Source of the DNA: Desulfatibacillaceae bacterium
Lineage (GTDB): Bacteria; Desulfobacterota; Desulfobacteria; Desulfobacterales; Desulfatibacillaceae
Assembly (NCBI GenBank): GCA_030018745.1
Contig: JASEHB010000096.1
Location: 1 to 7,749, forward strand
Direction of reading: 5' to 3'
Length of the DNA: 7,749 nucleotides
Every line of letters begins with the position of its first letter. Position 1 is the stretch's first letter. Below are positions 1 to 6,304 of the stretch, piece after piece. A model generated the notes under the pieces. The model was not told where the DNA came from. It ran no database searches and saw only the letters and a program-made list of their open reading frames with translations. The position numbers and the translations under genes were made by a program.

Positions 1-479
1 CCTGCGTGGCGACCTGCCTTTTTGACAGGGAGCGCAAAATCGGCGGCATGAACCATTTTCTGCTGCCGGGCATGGTGCACCCCGACGAGATATTCACATC
101 CGAGGTGGGCCGCTACGGAATGTACGCCATGGAGCTTCTCATCGGCGAGCTTATAAAAAACGGGGCAAGGCGCGAGCGGCTTGAGGCCAAGGTTTTCGGC
201 GGCGGCAATGTGTTAAAGTTCCGGGCCGCTGACGGCGATATAACCGGCAGCAATGTGCGCTTTGCAACAAAGTTTCTGGAGCTTGAAGGCATTGCCCCAA
301 AATCGCAGGATGTTGGAGGCAACAAGGGCAGAAAAATCCTGTTTTTTTCCGATACCGCAAAGGTCCTGCTAAAAAGGTTTGATGTTGAAACCGTACCCCA
401 GGCCCTTAAGGATGAAAGTGCATACAAAAGCAAAGTTTTTCATCCTCGTGTGGACAAACCCGATGTAATTTTGTTTTAA
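1..479 (+). CDS. cheD: Chemoreceptor glutamine deamidase CheD (5'-truncated)
   Basis: CheD converts specific glutamines of methyl-accepting chemotaxis proteins to glutamate, creating methylation sites; in many bacteria it also partners with the CheY-P phosphatase CheC. The 5' end is cut off by the window edge and the first complete codon is at 3-5. That codon is Cys in a CVATCLFD context, and the conserved GGMNHFLLP follows. The Cys-to-His distance is 17 residues, the same as between Cys27 and His44 of Thermotoga CheD, so both catalytic residues are present; the catalytic Thr should lie just upstream of the window. Other family blocks are GRYGMYAMELLIGELIKNGA, AKVFGGGNV and the late VGGNKGRK. 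A GTG at 6 is an internal Val, not a start. After the core there is a C-terminal tail of roughly 30 residues. It is followed by cheB on the same strand after a 96-nt gap. Confidence 0.95.
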   Translation, partial: CVATCLFDRERKIGGMNHFLLPGMVHPDEIFTSEVGRYGMYAMELLIGELIKNGARRERLEAKVFGGGNVLKFRAADGDITGSNVRFATKFLELEGIAPKSQDVGGNKGRKILFFSDTAKVLLKRFDVETVPQALKDESAYKSKVFHPRVDKPDVILF

Positions 480-529
480 TTATAAAAAGGCGCTGGCTTG
501 CCTGGGGGTATGCCCGCCAAATTCAGAGT

Positions 530-561
530 TGCGCCGGACCAAAAACGGGGGCCGCGGCGCA
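530..561 (+). promoter_or_regulatory. Hairpin in cheB leader
   Basis: Inverted repeat TGCGCCG (530-536) and CGGCGCA (555-561), a perfect 7-bp GC-rich stem with an 18-nt loop. It ends five bases before the GGAAAG ribosome binding site of cheB (566-571). No T-run follows, so it is not an intrinsic terminator. It could affect translation initiation or mRNA stability in the cheD-cheB gap, or be chance in GC-rich DNA. Confidence 0.3.
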
Positions 562-575
562 GACCGGAAAGACCC

Positions 576-1616
576 ATGAGAAAAATTCGTGTTCTTATTG
601 TGGATGACTCGCCCCTGGTGCGCTCCGTGCTCTCCCGCATCCTTTCCGAGCAGGAGGATATCCAGGTGATAGGCGAGGCGTCCGACCCCTTTGAAGCCAA
701 GCGCTGGATAATTGAGGAGGACCCGGATGTGGTCACCCTTGATGTGGAAATGCCCCGCATGGACGGCATAACCTTTTTAAAGCGCATAATGGCATACAAA
801 CCCGTTCCTGTGCTCATGATAAGCAGCTACACCCAGGAAAACAGTATGCGCACCCTGGAGGCTCTTGAAGCAGGGGCCGTGGATTTTGTACCCAAGCCCG
901 TAAACAACCTGGAATCCAACTTGAGCGATCTCAAGCGGGAGATTGTTGCCAAGGTGCGGGCTGCGGGCTGGGCCAAGGTAAAGCCGCCGGTGCTTGTGCG
1001 CAAAAAGCCCGACAAAAGCTTTGTTGAAGCCCAGGCCATGCGGATTTTTAAGATTATAGGCATAGGCGCTTCAACAGGCGGAACCCTTGCTGTGGAAAAG
1101 CTGCTCTTGAGCATGAACTTTCACACAAGCGGCATACTTGTTGTTCAGCACATGCCCGCCAAATACACGGCCAATTTCGCCCAGCGGCTGGACAGCCTTG
1201 TGCCCCAGAAGGTTGAGGAGGCCACGGACCGCCAGCGGCTGGAAAAGGACCTTGTGCTCGTTGCCCCCGGCGGCAGGCACATGCGTCTTGTGAAGGATGA
1301 CAAAGGCTACGCCGTGCGTCTTTTTGACGGCCCGCCCGTGAACCACCAGAGGCCTTCGGTGGACACTCTTTTTGAATCAATGGCCAAGGTGGCCGGCCGG
1401 GAGGCTGTGGGCGTTGTGCTTACAGGCATGGGCGATGACGGGGCAAGAGGTTTGCTTGCCATGCGCGATGCAGGCTCGCTCACCCTGGCCCAGGATGAGG
1501 CCTCCTGCGTGGTTTTCGGTATGCCCAGAGCTGCCGCGGAGCTGAAGGCCGCTGCAAAGGTGGCGCCCATACCGGGCATTGCATCAACCATATTCAACAC
1601 ATTCAAGGCGCGGTGA
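576..1616 (+). CDS. cheB: Protein-glutamate methylesterase/glutaminase CheB
   Basis: CheB removes methyl groups from receptor glutamates (and deamidates glutamines) once its receiver domain is phosphorylated by CheA, giving adaptation in chemosensory signalling. The 346-residue length is normal. Residues 1-110 are the receiver: acidic pair D10/D11, phospho-acceptor D56 in LDVEMP, S83/S84, and K107 in PKP. A linker of about 45 residues follows. The methylesterase domain carries S166 in GIGASTGG, H192 in VVQHMP and D288 in TGMGDDGARG, i.e. the complete Ser-His-Asp triad. I chose the ATG at 576 because it directly precedes the receiver's first beta strand (RKIRVLIVDD) and has GGAAAG five bases upstream. 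The frame stays open to 498, but that extension is basic, Pro/Arg-rich and unlike any CheB N terminus. It lies between cheD and a diguanylate cyclase gene, both on the same strand. Confidence 0.96.
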   Translation: MRKIRVLIVDDSPLVRSVLSRILSEQEDIQVIGEASDPFEAKRWIIEEDPDVVTLDVEMPRMDGITFLKRIMAYKPVPVLMISSYTQENSMRTLEALEAGAVDFVPKPVNNLESNLSDLKREIVAKVRAAGWAKVKPPVLVRKKPDKSFVEAQAMRIFKIIGIGASTGGTLAVEKLLLSMNFHTSGILVVQHMPAKYTANFAQRLDSLVPQKVEEATDRQRLEKDLVLVAPGGRHMRLVKDDKGYAVRLFDGPPVNHQRPSVDTLFESMAKVAGREAVGVVLTGMGDDGARGLLAMRDAGSLTLAQDEASCVVFGMPRAAAELKAAAKVAPIPGIASTIFNTFKAR

Positions 1617-1638
1617 TGTTTCACCGCATAAAGGGCTG

Positions 1639-2544
1639 ATGGCCAGAATTCTTGTCATAGACGACAGTCGGCTTGTGGCTCATGTGGCCAAAACCATTCT
1701 AGTCAAGCAGGGCCACGAGGTGCTGCTGGCCCAGGATGGAGCCGCCGGTCTTGCGGTCCTGGATGAAATCAGACCGGATCTTATCCTGCTGGATCTCATC
1801 ATGCCGGGCATGGACGGCTATGCTGTGTGCGAAAAGGTGAAAAACACCTTTGAAACAAAAGATATTCCCGTCATCATGCTCACAAGCAAGGCGGAATCTG
1901 CTGACAAGGTGCGGGGCCTTGAGCTTGGGGCTTCCGATTATGTGACCAAGCCCTTTGACGAAGGGGAGCTGGTGGCCCGCGTCAACACCCACCTGCGCTT
2001 GAAAGAGCTTTACGAATCACTTCAGGAAAAGAACCGCCAGCTTCAGGAGCTTGCCAACCGGGACGGGCTTACCGGGCTTTTCAACCACCGCTATTTTCAG
2101 GAAGCCCTTTCCAAGGATTTCCAGCGGGCCATGCGCTACCACGAGAGCCTGTCATGCGTGCTTCTGGACATTGATTTTTTCAAGAAATTCAACGACACCT
2201 ACGGGCATCAGACCGGGGATGTTGTGCTAAAGACCCTGGGGGGGATAATTGAGGATTCCCTGCGGGACACGGACCTGGCTGCCCGCTACGGAGGAGAGGA
2301 ATTCGCCCTTGTGCTGTATCACACCCCTGCGCCTGCGGCCTACATGGTGGCCGACCGCCTGCGCCAGAGCGTGGAAAACCACGAATTTGTGCACGATGAT
2401 CTGGTTTTGAAGGTCACCATAAGCGTTGGGGTGGCCACCTTTCCGCATCCGGACATACCTGATCACAAAACCCTTGTGGAATGTGCTGACAAAGCCCTTT
2501 ACAGGGCCAAGGAAGCTGGCCGCAACCAGGTCATTGCCTTTTAA
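1639..2544 (+). CDS. Response regulator diguanylate cyclase (REC-GGDEF)
   Basis: Predicted to make cyclic di-GMP from two GTP when its receiver is phosphorylated. The 301 residues comprise a receiver at 1-120 (D8/D9, phospho-acceptor D52 in LLDLIMPGMDG, T82, K104 in TKPF), a helical stalk at about 119-140 (LKELYESLQEKNRQLQEL), and a GGDEF domain from DGLTGLFNHRYF at 142 onward. Expected active-site residues are present: metal-binding D177 in LLDIDFFKKFND, guanine-binding N185 and D194, and the GGEEF signature at 218-222. An RDTD motif (209-212), five residues before GGEEF, matches the RxxD inhibitory site, so product feedback is likely. The single-receiver layout matches WspR rather than two-receiver PleD. 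The ATG at 1639 begins right at the receiver strand (ARILVIDD), 22 nt after cheB, with AAAGGG just upstream. The last 14 bp overlap the 3' end of mutL on the other strand. Confidence 0.93.
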   Translation: MARILVIDDSRLVAHVAKTILVKQGHEVLLAQDGAAGLAVLDEIRPDLILLDLIMPGMDGYAVCEKVKNTFETKDIPVIMLTSKAESADKVRGLELGASDYVTKPFDEGELVARVNTHLRLKELYESLQEKNRQLQELANRDGLTGLFNHRYFQEALSKDFQRAMRYHESLSCVLLDIDFFKKFNDTYGHQTGDVVLKTLGGIIEDSLRDTDLAARYGGEEFALVLYHTPAPAAYMVADRLRQSVENHEFVHDDLVLKVTISVGVATFPHPDIPDHKTLVECADKALYRAKEAGRNQVIAF

Positions 2545-4348
2545 AGCGCCTTCTTATTTCATCCTCGCTCATTTCAAACCACACCGGCCGCCCATGCGGG
2601 CATTGGGAGGGCTGTCTGCATTTGGCCAAATCCGCCAGCAGAGCCTCCATCTCCCTTGGGGTAAGGGGCTGGTTGGCCCGCACAGCCCCGTGGCAGGCCA
2701 TGAGCATGAGGGCTTGCTCAACAGCAGCCTCGCGGGGGGCCTGGGATGCAGCATCCACCATCTGCCTTAAAAGGGCGGATATGCCCTTTTCCGGCAAAAA
2801 GGCAGGCACAGCCTTTATGGCAAAGGTGGTGCCCGAAAACCTTTCCACCTCCATGCCCGATTGGTTAAGCTCCTCAAGCATCCCTTCAAGAATCAGGGTA
2901 TCGGAATGGCCCAGGGTGATTGTCTGGGGAAAGAGCAGGGTCTGGATTTCAATGGCTTTTTTCTCGCGTGCCCTGCTGTATTTCTCAAAAAGTATGCGCT
3001 CGTGGGCCGCGTGCTGGTCTATCACAATCAGCGCCCTCTTTTTCTGGCATATTATATAGGAGTCGTATATCTGGCCCACCAGAATTAAAGGGGCCTGGCC
3101 ATCCTCCTCCCAAAGCAGGCCGTCAGCCTCCCTGCCCTTCTCCGCTTTGGGCAGCGGGATAGAGGCCGTGTAAAATGCCGGGGATTGGGATACCTCGCGC
3201 AGAATCGCCCTCTGGGGGCTTGCAGGAATTATGGGCCGGGTAAAGGGCCTGGCTTCTTCCTGCCCTGCCGGAATGCCCATCGCCTCCCCCGGCGGCAGGC
3301 AATCCCCCTTATCCCTGTCCCGGCCCTCAACCTGGGGGCCTATGGCCCAGGGTGTGCGGTCAAGAACCTCAAGGGCCTTTGACACCGCATGGGCAATGGT
3401 GTCGTGAACAGCCTGCTGCCTTGCAAAACGCACCTGGGCCTTGGCAGGGTGCACATTCACATCCACCTCGCTTTGGGGCGCCTTTATAAAAAGCACGGCG
3501 CAGGGAAAGCGGCCCTTCATAAGCCTGTTGGAATAGCCCTGGACAAGGGCGTGGGCCACAGTGCGATCCGCCACAAGCCTGTTGTTGACAAAAAGATAGG
3601 CCCCCCTGCTGCTGCTTCTGGCAAGGGATGGCGGGGCAAGCCAGCCGGAAACCTCCACAAAATCCCCCTTGTGGGATATGGGAATAAGCTTTTCGGAGTC
3701 CGGCGGAGCAAGAACGGTCATGACCCTGTCTGACAGATCAGAGGTTTTGGGCCAGTCGAAAACCGTTTTGCTGTTGTGAACAAGGGTAAATCCCACAGAG
3801 CCAAAACCAAGTGCAAGGGAGAGCACCCTGTCTGCAATGTGGCCCATTTCCGTTGCCTGGCTTTTTAAAAACTTGCGGCGGGCAGGGGTGTTGAAAAAAA
3901 GGCGCTCCACACACATCTGGGTGCCAACAGGCGCGCCGGTTTCCTGCACGCGGACAATGCGGCCTCCATCCAGCTCAATCAAGGTTCCGGCCATATCCTG
4001 GGCGCTGCGGGATATGATTGTCATCTTTGAAACAGAGGCTATGCTGGGCAGGGCCTCGCCCCTAAAGCCCAGGGTGCGGACTTCAAAAAGGTCCTTGTCC
4101 GTGCTTATCTTGCTGGTGGCAAATCTTTCTATGGACAAGAGGGCGTCATCCCGGTCCATGCCCTGTCCGTTGTCTGAAACACGGATAAGCTCGCGCCCGG
4201 CCTTTTCCACCTCCACGAGAATGGAATCGGCCCCTGCATCCAAAGAGTTTTCCAAAAGCTCCTTGACCACGGAGGCCGGACGCTCAACCACCTCTCCGGC
4301 AGCGATCTTGTTTGCAAGAATATCTGGAAGAATGCGGATGCGGGCCAC
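2531..4348 (-). CDS. mutL: DNA mismatch repair protein MutL, endonuclease type
   Basis: MutL links MutS mismatch recognition to strand incision and excision. The 605-residue protein has the N-terminal GHKL ATPase (LANKIAAGEVVERPASVVKE, then ELLENSLDAGA with E33/N34, SDNGQGM at 58-64, FATSKI at 76-81, GFRGEAL at 94-100), the FFNTPAR block, and the NVHPAK block of the transducer domain. A Pro/Gly-rich low-conservation linker occupies roughly 330-405. The C-terminal dimerisation domain carries the metal-dependent nicking motif DQHAAHERILFE (444-455), QTLLFP (469-474), ACHGAVRA (551-558) and CPHGRP (583-588). These are hallmarks of MutL proteins from bacteria lacking MutH and Dam-directed repair. 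The start is GTG at 4346-4348, chosen because the protein then begins MARIRILPDILANKIAAGE like its relatives; GGCAGG lies six bases upstream. An intrinsic terminator upstream suggests mutL has its own promoter, which I could not identify. Confidence 0.97.
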   Translation of the reverse strand: MARIRILPDILANKIAAGEVVERPASVVKELLENSLDAGADSILVEVEKAGRELIRVSDNGQGMDRDDALLSIERFATSKISTDKDLFEVRTLGFRGEALPSIASVSKMTIISRSAQDMAGTLIELDGGRIVRVQETGAPVGTQMCVERLFFNTPARRKFLKSQATEMGHIADRVLSLALGFGSVGFTLVHNSKTVFDWPKTSDLSDRVMTVLAPPDSEKLIPISHKGDFVEVSGWLAPPSLARSSSRGAYLFVNNRLVADRTVAHALVQGYSNRLMKGRFPCAVLFIKAPQSEVDVNVHPAKAQVRFARQQAVHDTIAHAVSKALEVLDRTPWAIGPQVEGRDRDKGDCLPPGEAMGIPAGQEEARPFTRPIIPASPQRAILREVSQSPAFYTASIPLPKAEKGREADGLLWEEDGQAPLILVGQIYDSYIICQKKRALIVIDQHAAHERILFEKYSRAREKKAIEIQTLLFPQTITLGHSDTLILEGMLEELNQSGMEVERFSGTTFAIKAVPAFLPEKGISALLRQMVDAASQAPREAAVEQALMLMACHGAVRANQPLTPREMEALLADLAKCRQPSQCPHGRPVWFEMSEDEIRRRFKRQ

Positions 4349-4379
4349 GGCAAACCTGCCTTTTGTGTGGCAGAGGGGG

Positions 4380-4397
4380 AAAATTTTTCAACAGCTT
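4380..4397 (-). repeat. 18-nt near-repeat upstream of mutL (copy 1)
   Basis: On the minus strand this reads AAGCTGTTGAAAAATTTT. It matches 15 of 18 bases with the copy at 4701-4718 upstream of orf66, all differences being transitions, and includes the exact 10-mer GCTGTTGAAA. It lies 31 nt upstream of the mutL GTG. TTGAAA resembles a -35 box, but no convincing -10 box is found at normal spacing. Confidence 0.4.
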
Positions 4398-4453
4398 AAA
4401 AAGCAAGACCGGCCCTTATGGCCCCGTGCGCCCACGGCAGCCAAAGGGCCGGG
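4398..4453 (-). terminator. Intrinsic terminator after orf66
   Basis: A perfect 9-bp inverted repeat, CCGGCCCTT (4409-4417) and AAGGGCCGG (4444-4452), is extended inward by TGGC/GCCA (4419-4422 with 4440-4443) and CCGTG/CACGG (4424-4428 with 4433-4437), giving a long GC-rich stem with a small loop. Read on the minus strand the stem is followed after six bases by TTTTT (4402-4398), so it should terminate transcripts coming from gatA and orf66 just before mutL. On the plus strand no T-run follows. Confidence 0.8.
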
Positions 4454-4462
4454 CAAAAGAAT

Positions 4463-4663
4463 TTAAGAGTCGGAGCAGTCGTCAAGAGATTCGTTTTTGA
4501 TGTGGCGGGCCAGGAAGTCGGCATCCTTGGGCGACAGATTGAACTGAACGCAGGCCTCATCAAGAAGCTTGGGAATATTCACATTCTCCTCATCCTTGCG
4601 GCGCTCGCATATCCACTTTACAGCTTTTCTCAAGTTTTCGCCCTTGGGCAGTATGGTGCTCAT
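4463..4663 (-). CDS. Small uncharacterised protein (66 aa)
   Basis: I do not recognise a named family; the sequence style (MSTILPKGENLRKAVKWI ... FNLSPKDADFLARHI) resembles small conserved proteins I associate with Desulfobacterota genomes, but this is recollection and not a search result. It is soluble, with no signal peptide or membrane segment, and probably all-helical: one basic amphipathic helix (about 9-22), a second (about 30-42), and a third after the NLSPKD turn (about 44-57), ending in an acidic DDCSDS tail. Two Cys residues are not arranged as a metal site. The gene is well supported by AAAGGAG five bases before an ATG, and by the strong terminator just past its stop. It lies 161 nt downstream of gatA and 114 nt upstream of mutL on the same strand. 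A small HTH-like or adaptor protein is possible; it is not GatC. Confidence 0.75.
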   Translation of the reverse strand: MSTILPKGENLRKAVKWICERRKDEENVNIPKLLDEACVQFNLSPKDADFLARHIKNESLDDCSDS

Positions 4664-4700
4664 GGGTTCTCCTTTCTTAAGTTACGGTTGCTGATTACGC

Positions 4701-4718
4701 AAAACCTTTCAACAGCCT
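4701..4718 (-). repeat. 18-nt near-repeat upstream of orf66 (copy 2)
   Basis: On the minus strand this reads AGGCTGTTGAAAGGTTTT, the partner of the copy at 4380-4397. It lies 37 nt upstream of the orf66 ATG, a position comparable to that of copy 1 before mutL, which suggests a shared control element or promoter part. No good -10 box follows at standard spacing. Confidence 0.4.
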
Positions 4719-4720
4719 TT

Positions 4721-4761
4721 TTGCAACACGGCTTTTTAGGGAATATAAAGCCGCTTTGCAA
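4721..4761 (-). promoter_or_regulatory. Imperfect hairpin/dyad between gatA and orf66
   Basis: Nested inverted repeats: outer TTGCAA (4721-4726) with TTGCAA (4756-4761), a 2x2 internal loop, then CGGCTTT (4729-4735) with AAAGCCG (4747-4753) around an 11-nt loop. It is not followed by a T-run on either strand, so it is a poor terminator. On the minus strand it also contains TTGCAA, 17 nt, TAAAAA, a weak sigma70-like promoter that could serve orf66. It may be an operator, an mRNA-stabilising stem or a processing site between gatA and orf66. Confidence 0.4.
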
Positions 4762-4824
4762 TGCTGACAAGAATGCAGCCGGGCTTTTTCCAGGCAGATT
4801 CCGGGCCGACTGGCGATGAACATA

Positions 4825-6285
4825 TCATAATTTGGGTCTTCTGCCAGAAAAATCGGAATTCTGCTCAAAGGCATGGGCAACCTTTAAAATTGACGGCTCT
4901 GCAAAATGGCCGCCCATTATCTGAAGCCCTATGGGAAGCCCGCCTTTGCCAAAACCGCAGGGAACGGAGATGCCGCATATTCCCGCCAGGTTTGCGGCAA
5001 TGGTGAAAATATCGGCAAGGTACATGGTAAGGGGGTTGTCCACCTTTTCATTGAGAGCAAAGGCAGGCGTGGGTGCAACAGGGGACGCCAAAACATCGCA
5101 CTTTGAAAAGGCGTTGGCAAAGTCTTCCACAAGCAGGGTTCTCACCTGGCCGGCCTTGCCGAAATAGGCCTCGTAGTAGCCTGCAGAAAGGGCATAAGTG
5201 CCTATGAGTATGCGGCGCTGGACCTCCGGGCCAAAACCCGCGGAGCGGCTGTTGCAAAAAAGCTCCAGAAGCGATGAACCCTCTCTGGAACTCAACCCGT
5301 AGCGCACGCCGTCATATCTGGCAAGGTTGCTGCTGGCCTCTGCCGGGGCTATTATGTAGTAAGCCGCAATGGCATGGCGCAGCCGGGGAAGCTCAACCTC
5401 CACGGTTTTTGCCCCCAGCGACTTTATGGTCTCTATGGCCTTCTCCACAGCCATAGCCACTTCCGGGTCAACGCCCTCAATATCAAAAAACTCTTTGGGC
5501 AGGCCTATTTTAAGGCCCTTTATGTCTCCGGCAAGAAAAGCTGTGTAATCGGGCACAGGCTCGTTTATGCAGGTGGAGTCCCTTTTGTCGTGGCCTGCAA
5601 TGGCCTGGAGCAGAATTGCCGCATCCTCAACTGTTTTGGTTAGAGGGCCAGCCTGATCCAGCGAGGAGGCAAAGGCAACCATGCCATAGCGCGAAACCCG
5701 GCCGTAGGTGGGCTTTAAGCCCACAACAGAGCAGTGGGAGGCTGGCTGGCGGATGGAGCCGCCCGTATCCGTGCCTAAAGCTCCAAGGCACATATCCGCA
5801 GCCACGGCAGCAGCCGAGCCGCCGGACGAGCCGCCGGGAACCCGCGAGAGATCCCAGGGGTTTTTTGTGGGAAAAAAGGCGGAATGCTCGGTGGTGGAGC
5901 CCATTGCAAACTCGTCCATGTTGGTCTTGCCAACAATAACCGCCCCTGCTTCCACAATTTTTTCAACCACGAGGGCATCATAGGGAGGCACAAAGCCTTC
6001 CAGTATTCTTGAACTGCATGTGGTGGGAAGGTCCCGTGTGCAGAAAAGGTCTTTCACGGCAAGGGGAATGCCCGTGAGAGGCCCGGAATCGCCATTGGCG
6101 ATTTTCCTGTCCGCCTCATGGGCCATTTTAAGGGCCTTTTCCGGGCAAGTGGTTATAAAGGCCTTTACCCTGCCCTCCACGGCCTCAATGCGCTCAAGCA
6201 CCGCTTTTGTAAGCTCAACGCTTGTTATCTGCCCGCTTTTTAGCATCTGTGCGGCGCGGGCTATGGTAAGGGTATGAAGACCCAT
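4825..6285 (-). CDS. gatA: Aspartyl/glutamyl-tRNA(Asn/Gln) amidotransferase subunit A
   Basis: GatA is the amidase-signature subunit of GatCAB. It hydrolyses glutamine and passes ammonia to GatB, which converts Glu-tRNA(Gln) or Asp-tRNA(Asn) to the amidated form; it acts in the cytoplasm as part of translation. The 486 residues match the usual length. The Ser-cisSer-Lys triad is complete and correctly spaced: K78 in LAVKDLF, S153 in VPGGSSGGSAAA, S177 in GTDTGGSIRQPA. Other typical GatA blocks are MDEFAMGSTTEHSAF, SVVGLKPTYGRVSRYG, ASSLDQAGPLT and, near the end, GISVPCGFGKGGLPIGLQI. Start ATG at 6285, with AAGGAG nine bases upstream. It begins 19 bp after the stop of an acyl-CoA dehydrogenase gene, so co-transcription is likely. 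Neither gatC nor gatB is adjacent, which is uncommon. A stand-alone amidase is the alternative, but the sequence reads as true GatA. Confidence 0.95.
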   Translation of the reverse strand: MGLHTLTIARAAQMLKSGQITSVELTKAVLERIEAVEGRVKAFITTCPEKALKMAHEADRKIANGDSGPLTGIPLAVKDLFCTRDLPTTCSSRILEGFVPPYDALVVEKIVEAGAVIVGKTNMDEFAMGSTTEHSAFFPTKNPWDLSRVPGGSSGGSAAAVAADMCLGALGTDTGGSIRQPASHCSVVGLKPTYGRVSRYGMVAFASSLDQAGPLTKTVEDAAILLQAIAGHDKRDSTCINEPVPDYTAFLAGDIKGLKIGLPKEFFDIEGVDPEVAMAVEKAIETIKSLGAKTVEVELPRLRHAIAAYYIIAPAEASSNLARYDGVRYGLSSREGSSLLELFCNSRSAGFGPEVQRRILIGTYALSAGYYEAYFGKAGQVRTLLVEDFANAFSKCDVLASPVAPTPAFALNEKVDNPLTMYLADIFTIAANLAGICGISVPCGFGKGGLPIGLQIMGGHFAEPSILKVAHAFEQNSDFSGRRPKL

Positions 6286-6304
6286 AAAAGAATGCTCCTT
6301 ACAA

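Noticed and set aside
498..575. N-terminal extension of CheB to a TTG at 498 or an ATG at 510
   Set aside because: The extension is Pro/Arg-rich and unlike CheB N termini. The ATG at 576 abuts the receiver domain and has a suitable GGAAAG site.
1579..1638. N-terminal extension of the diguanylate cyclase into the end of cheB
   Set aside because: It would overlap conserved cheB coding sequence and add 20 residues before the first receiver strand. The ATG at 1639 is the natural start.
3837..4466. A 209-codon open frame on the + strand over the 5' half of mutL
   Set aside because: It is antisense to the conserved ATPase domain of mutL, is low-complexity and Ser/Arg-rich, and runs through the terminator hairpin, so it is a shadow frame.
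4463..4663. Reading the 66-aa ORF as a missing GatC
   Set aside because: GatC proteins are near 95 residues and begin with a typical helix containing LARL(E/D)LSEEE. This sequence lacks that pattern, and it lies downstream, not upstream, of gatA.
4418..4819. A 133-codon + strand open frame over orf66 and its upstream gap
   Set aside because: It has no good ribosome binding site and overlaps both the terminator stem and the orf66 gene, which is far better supported.
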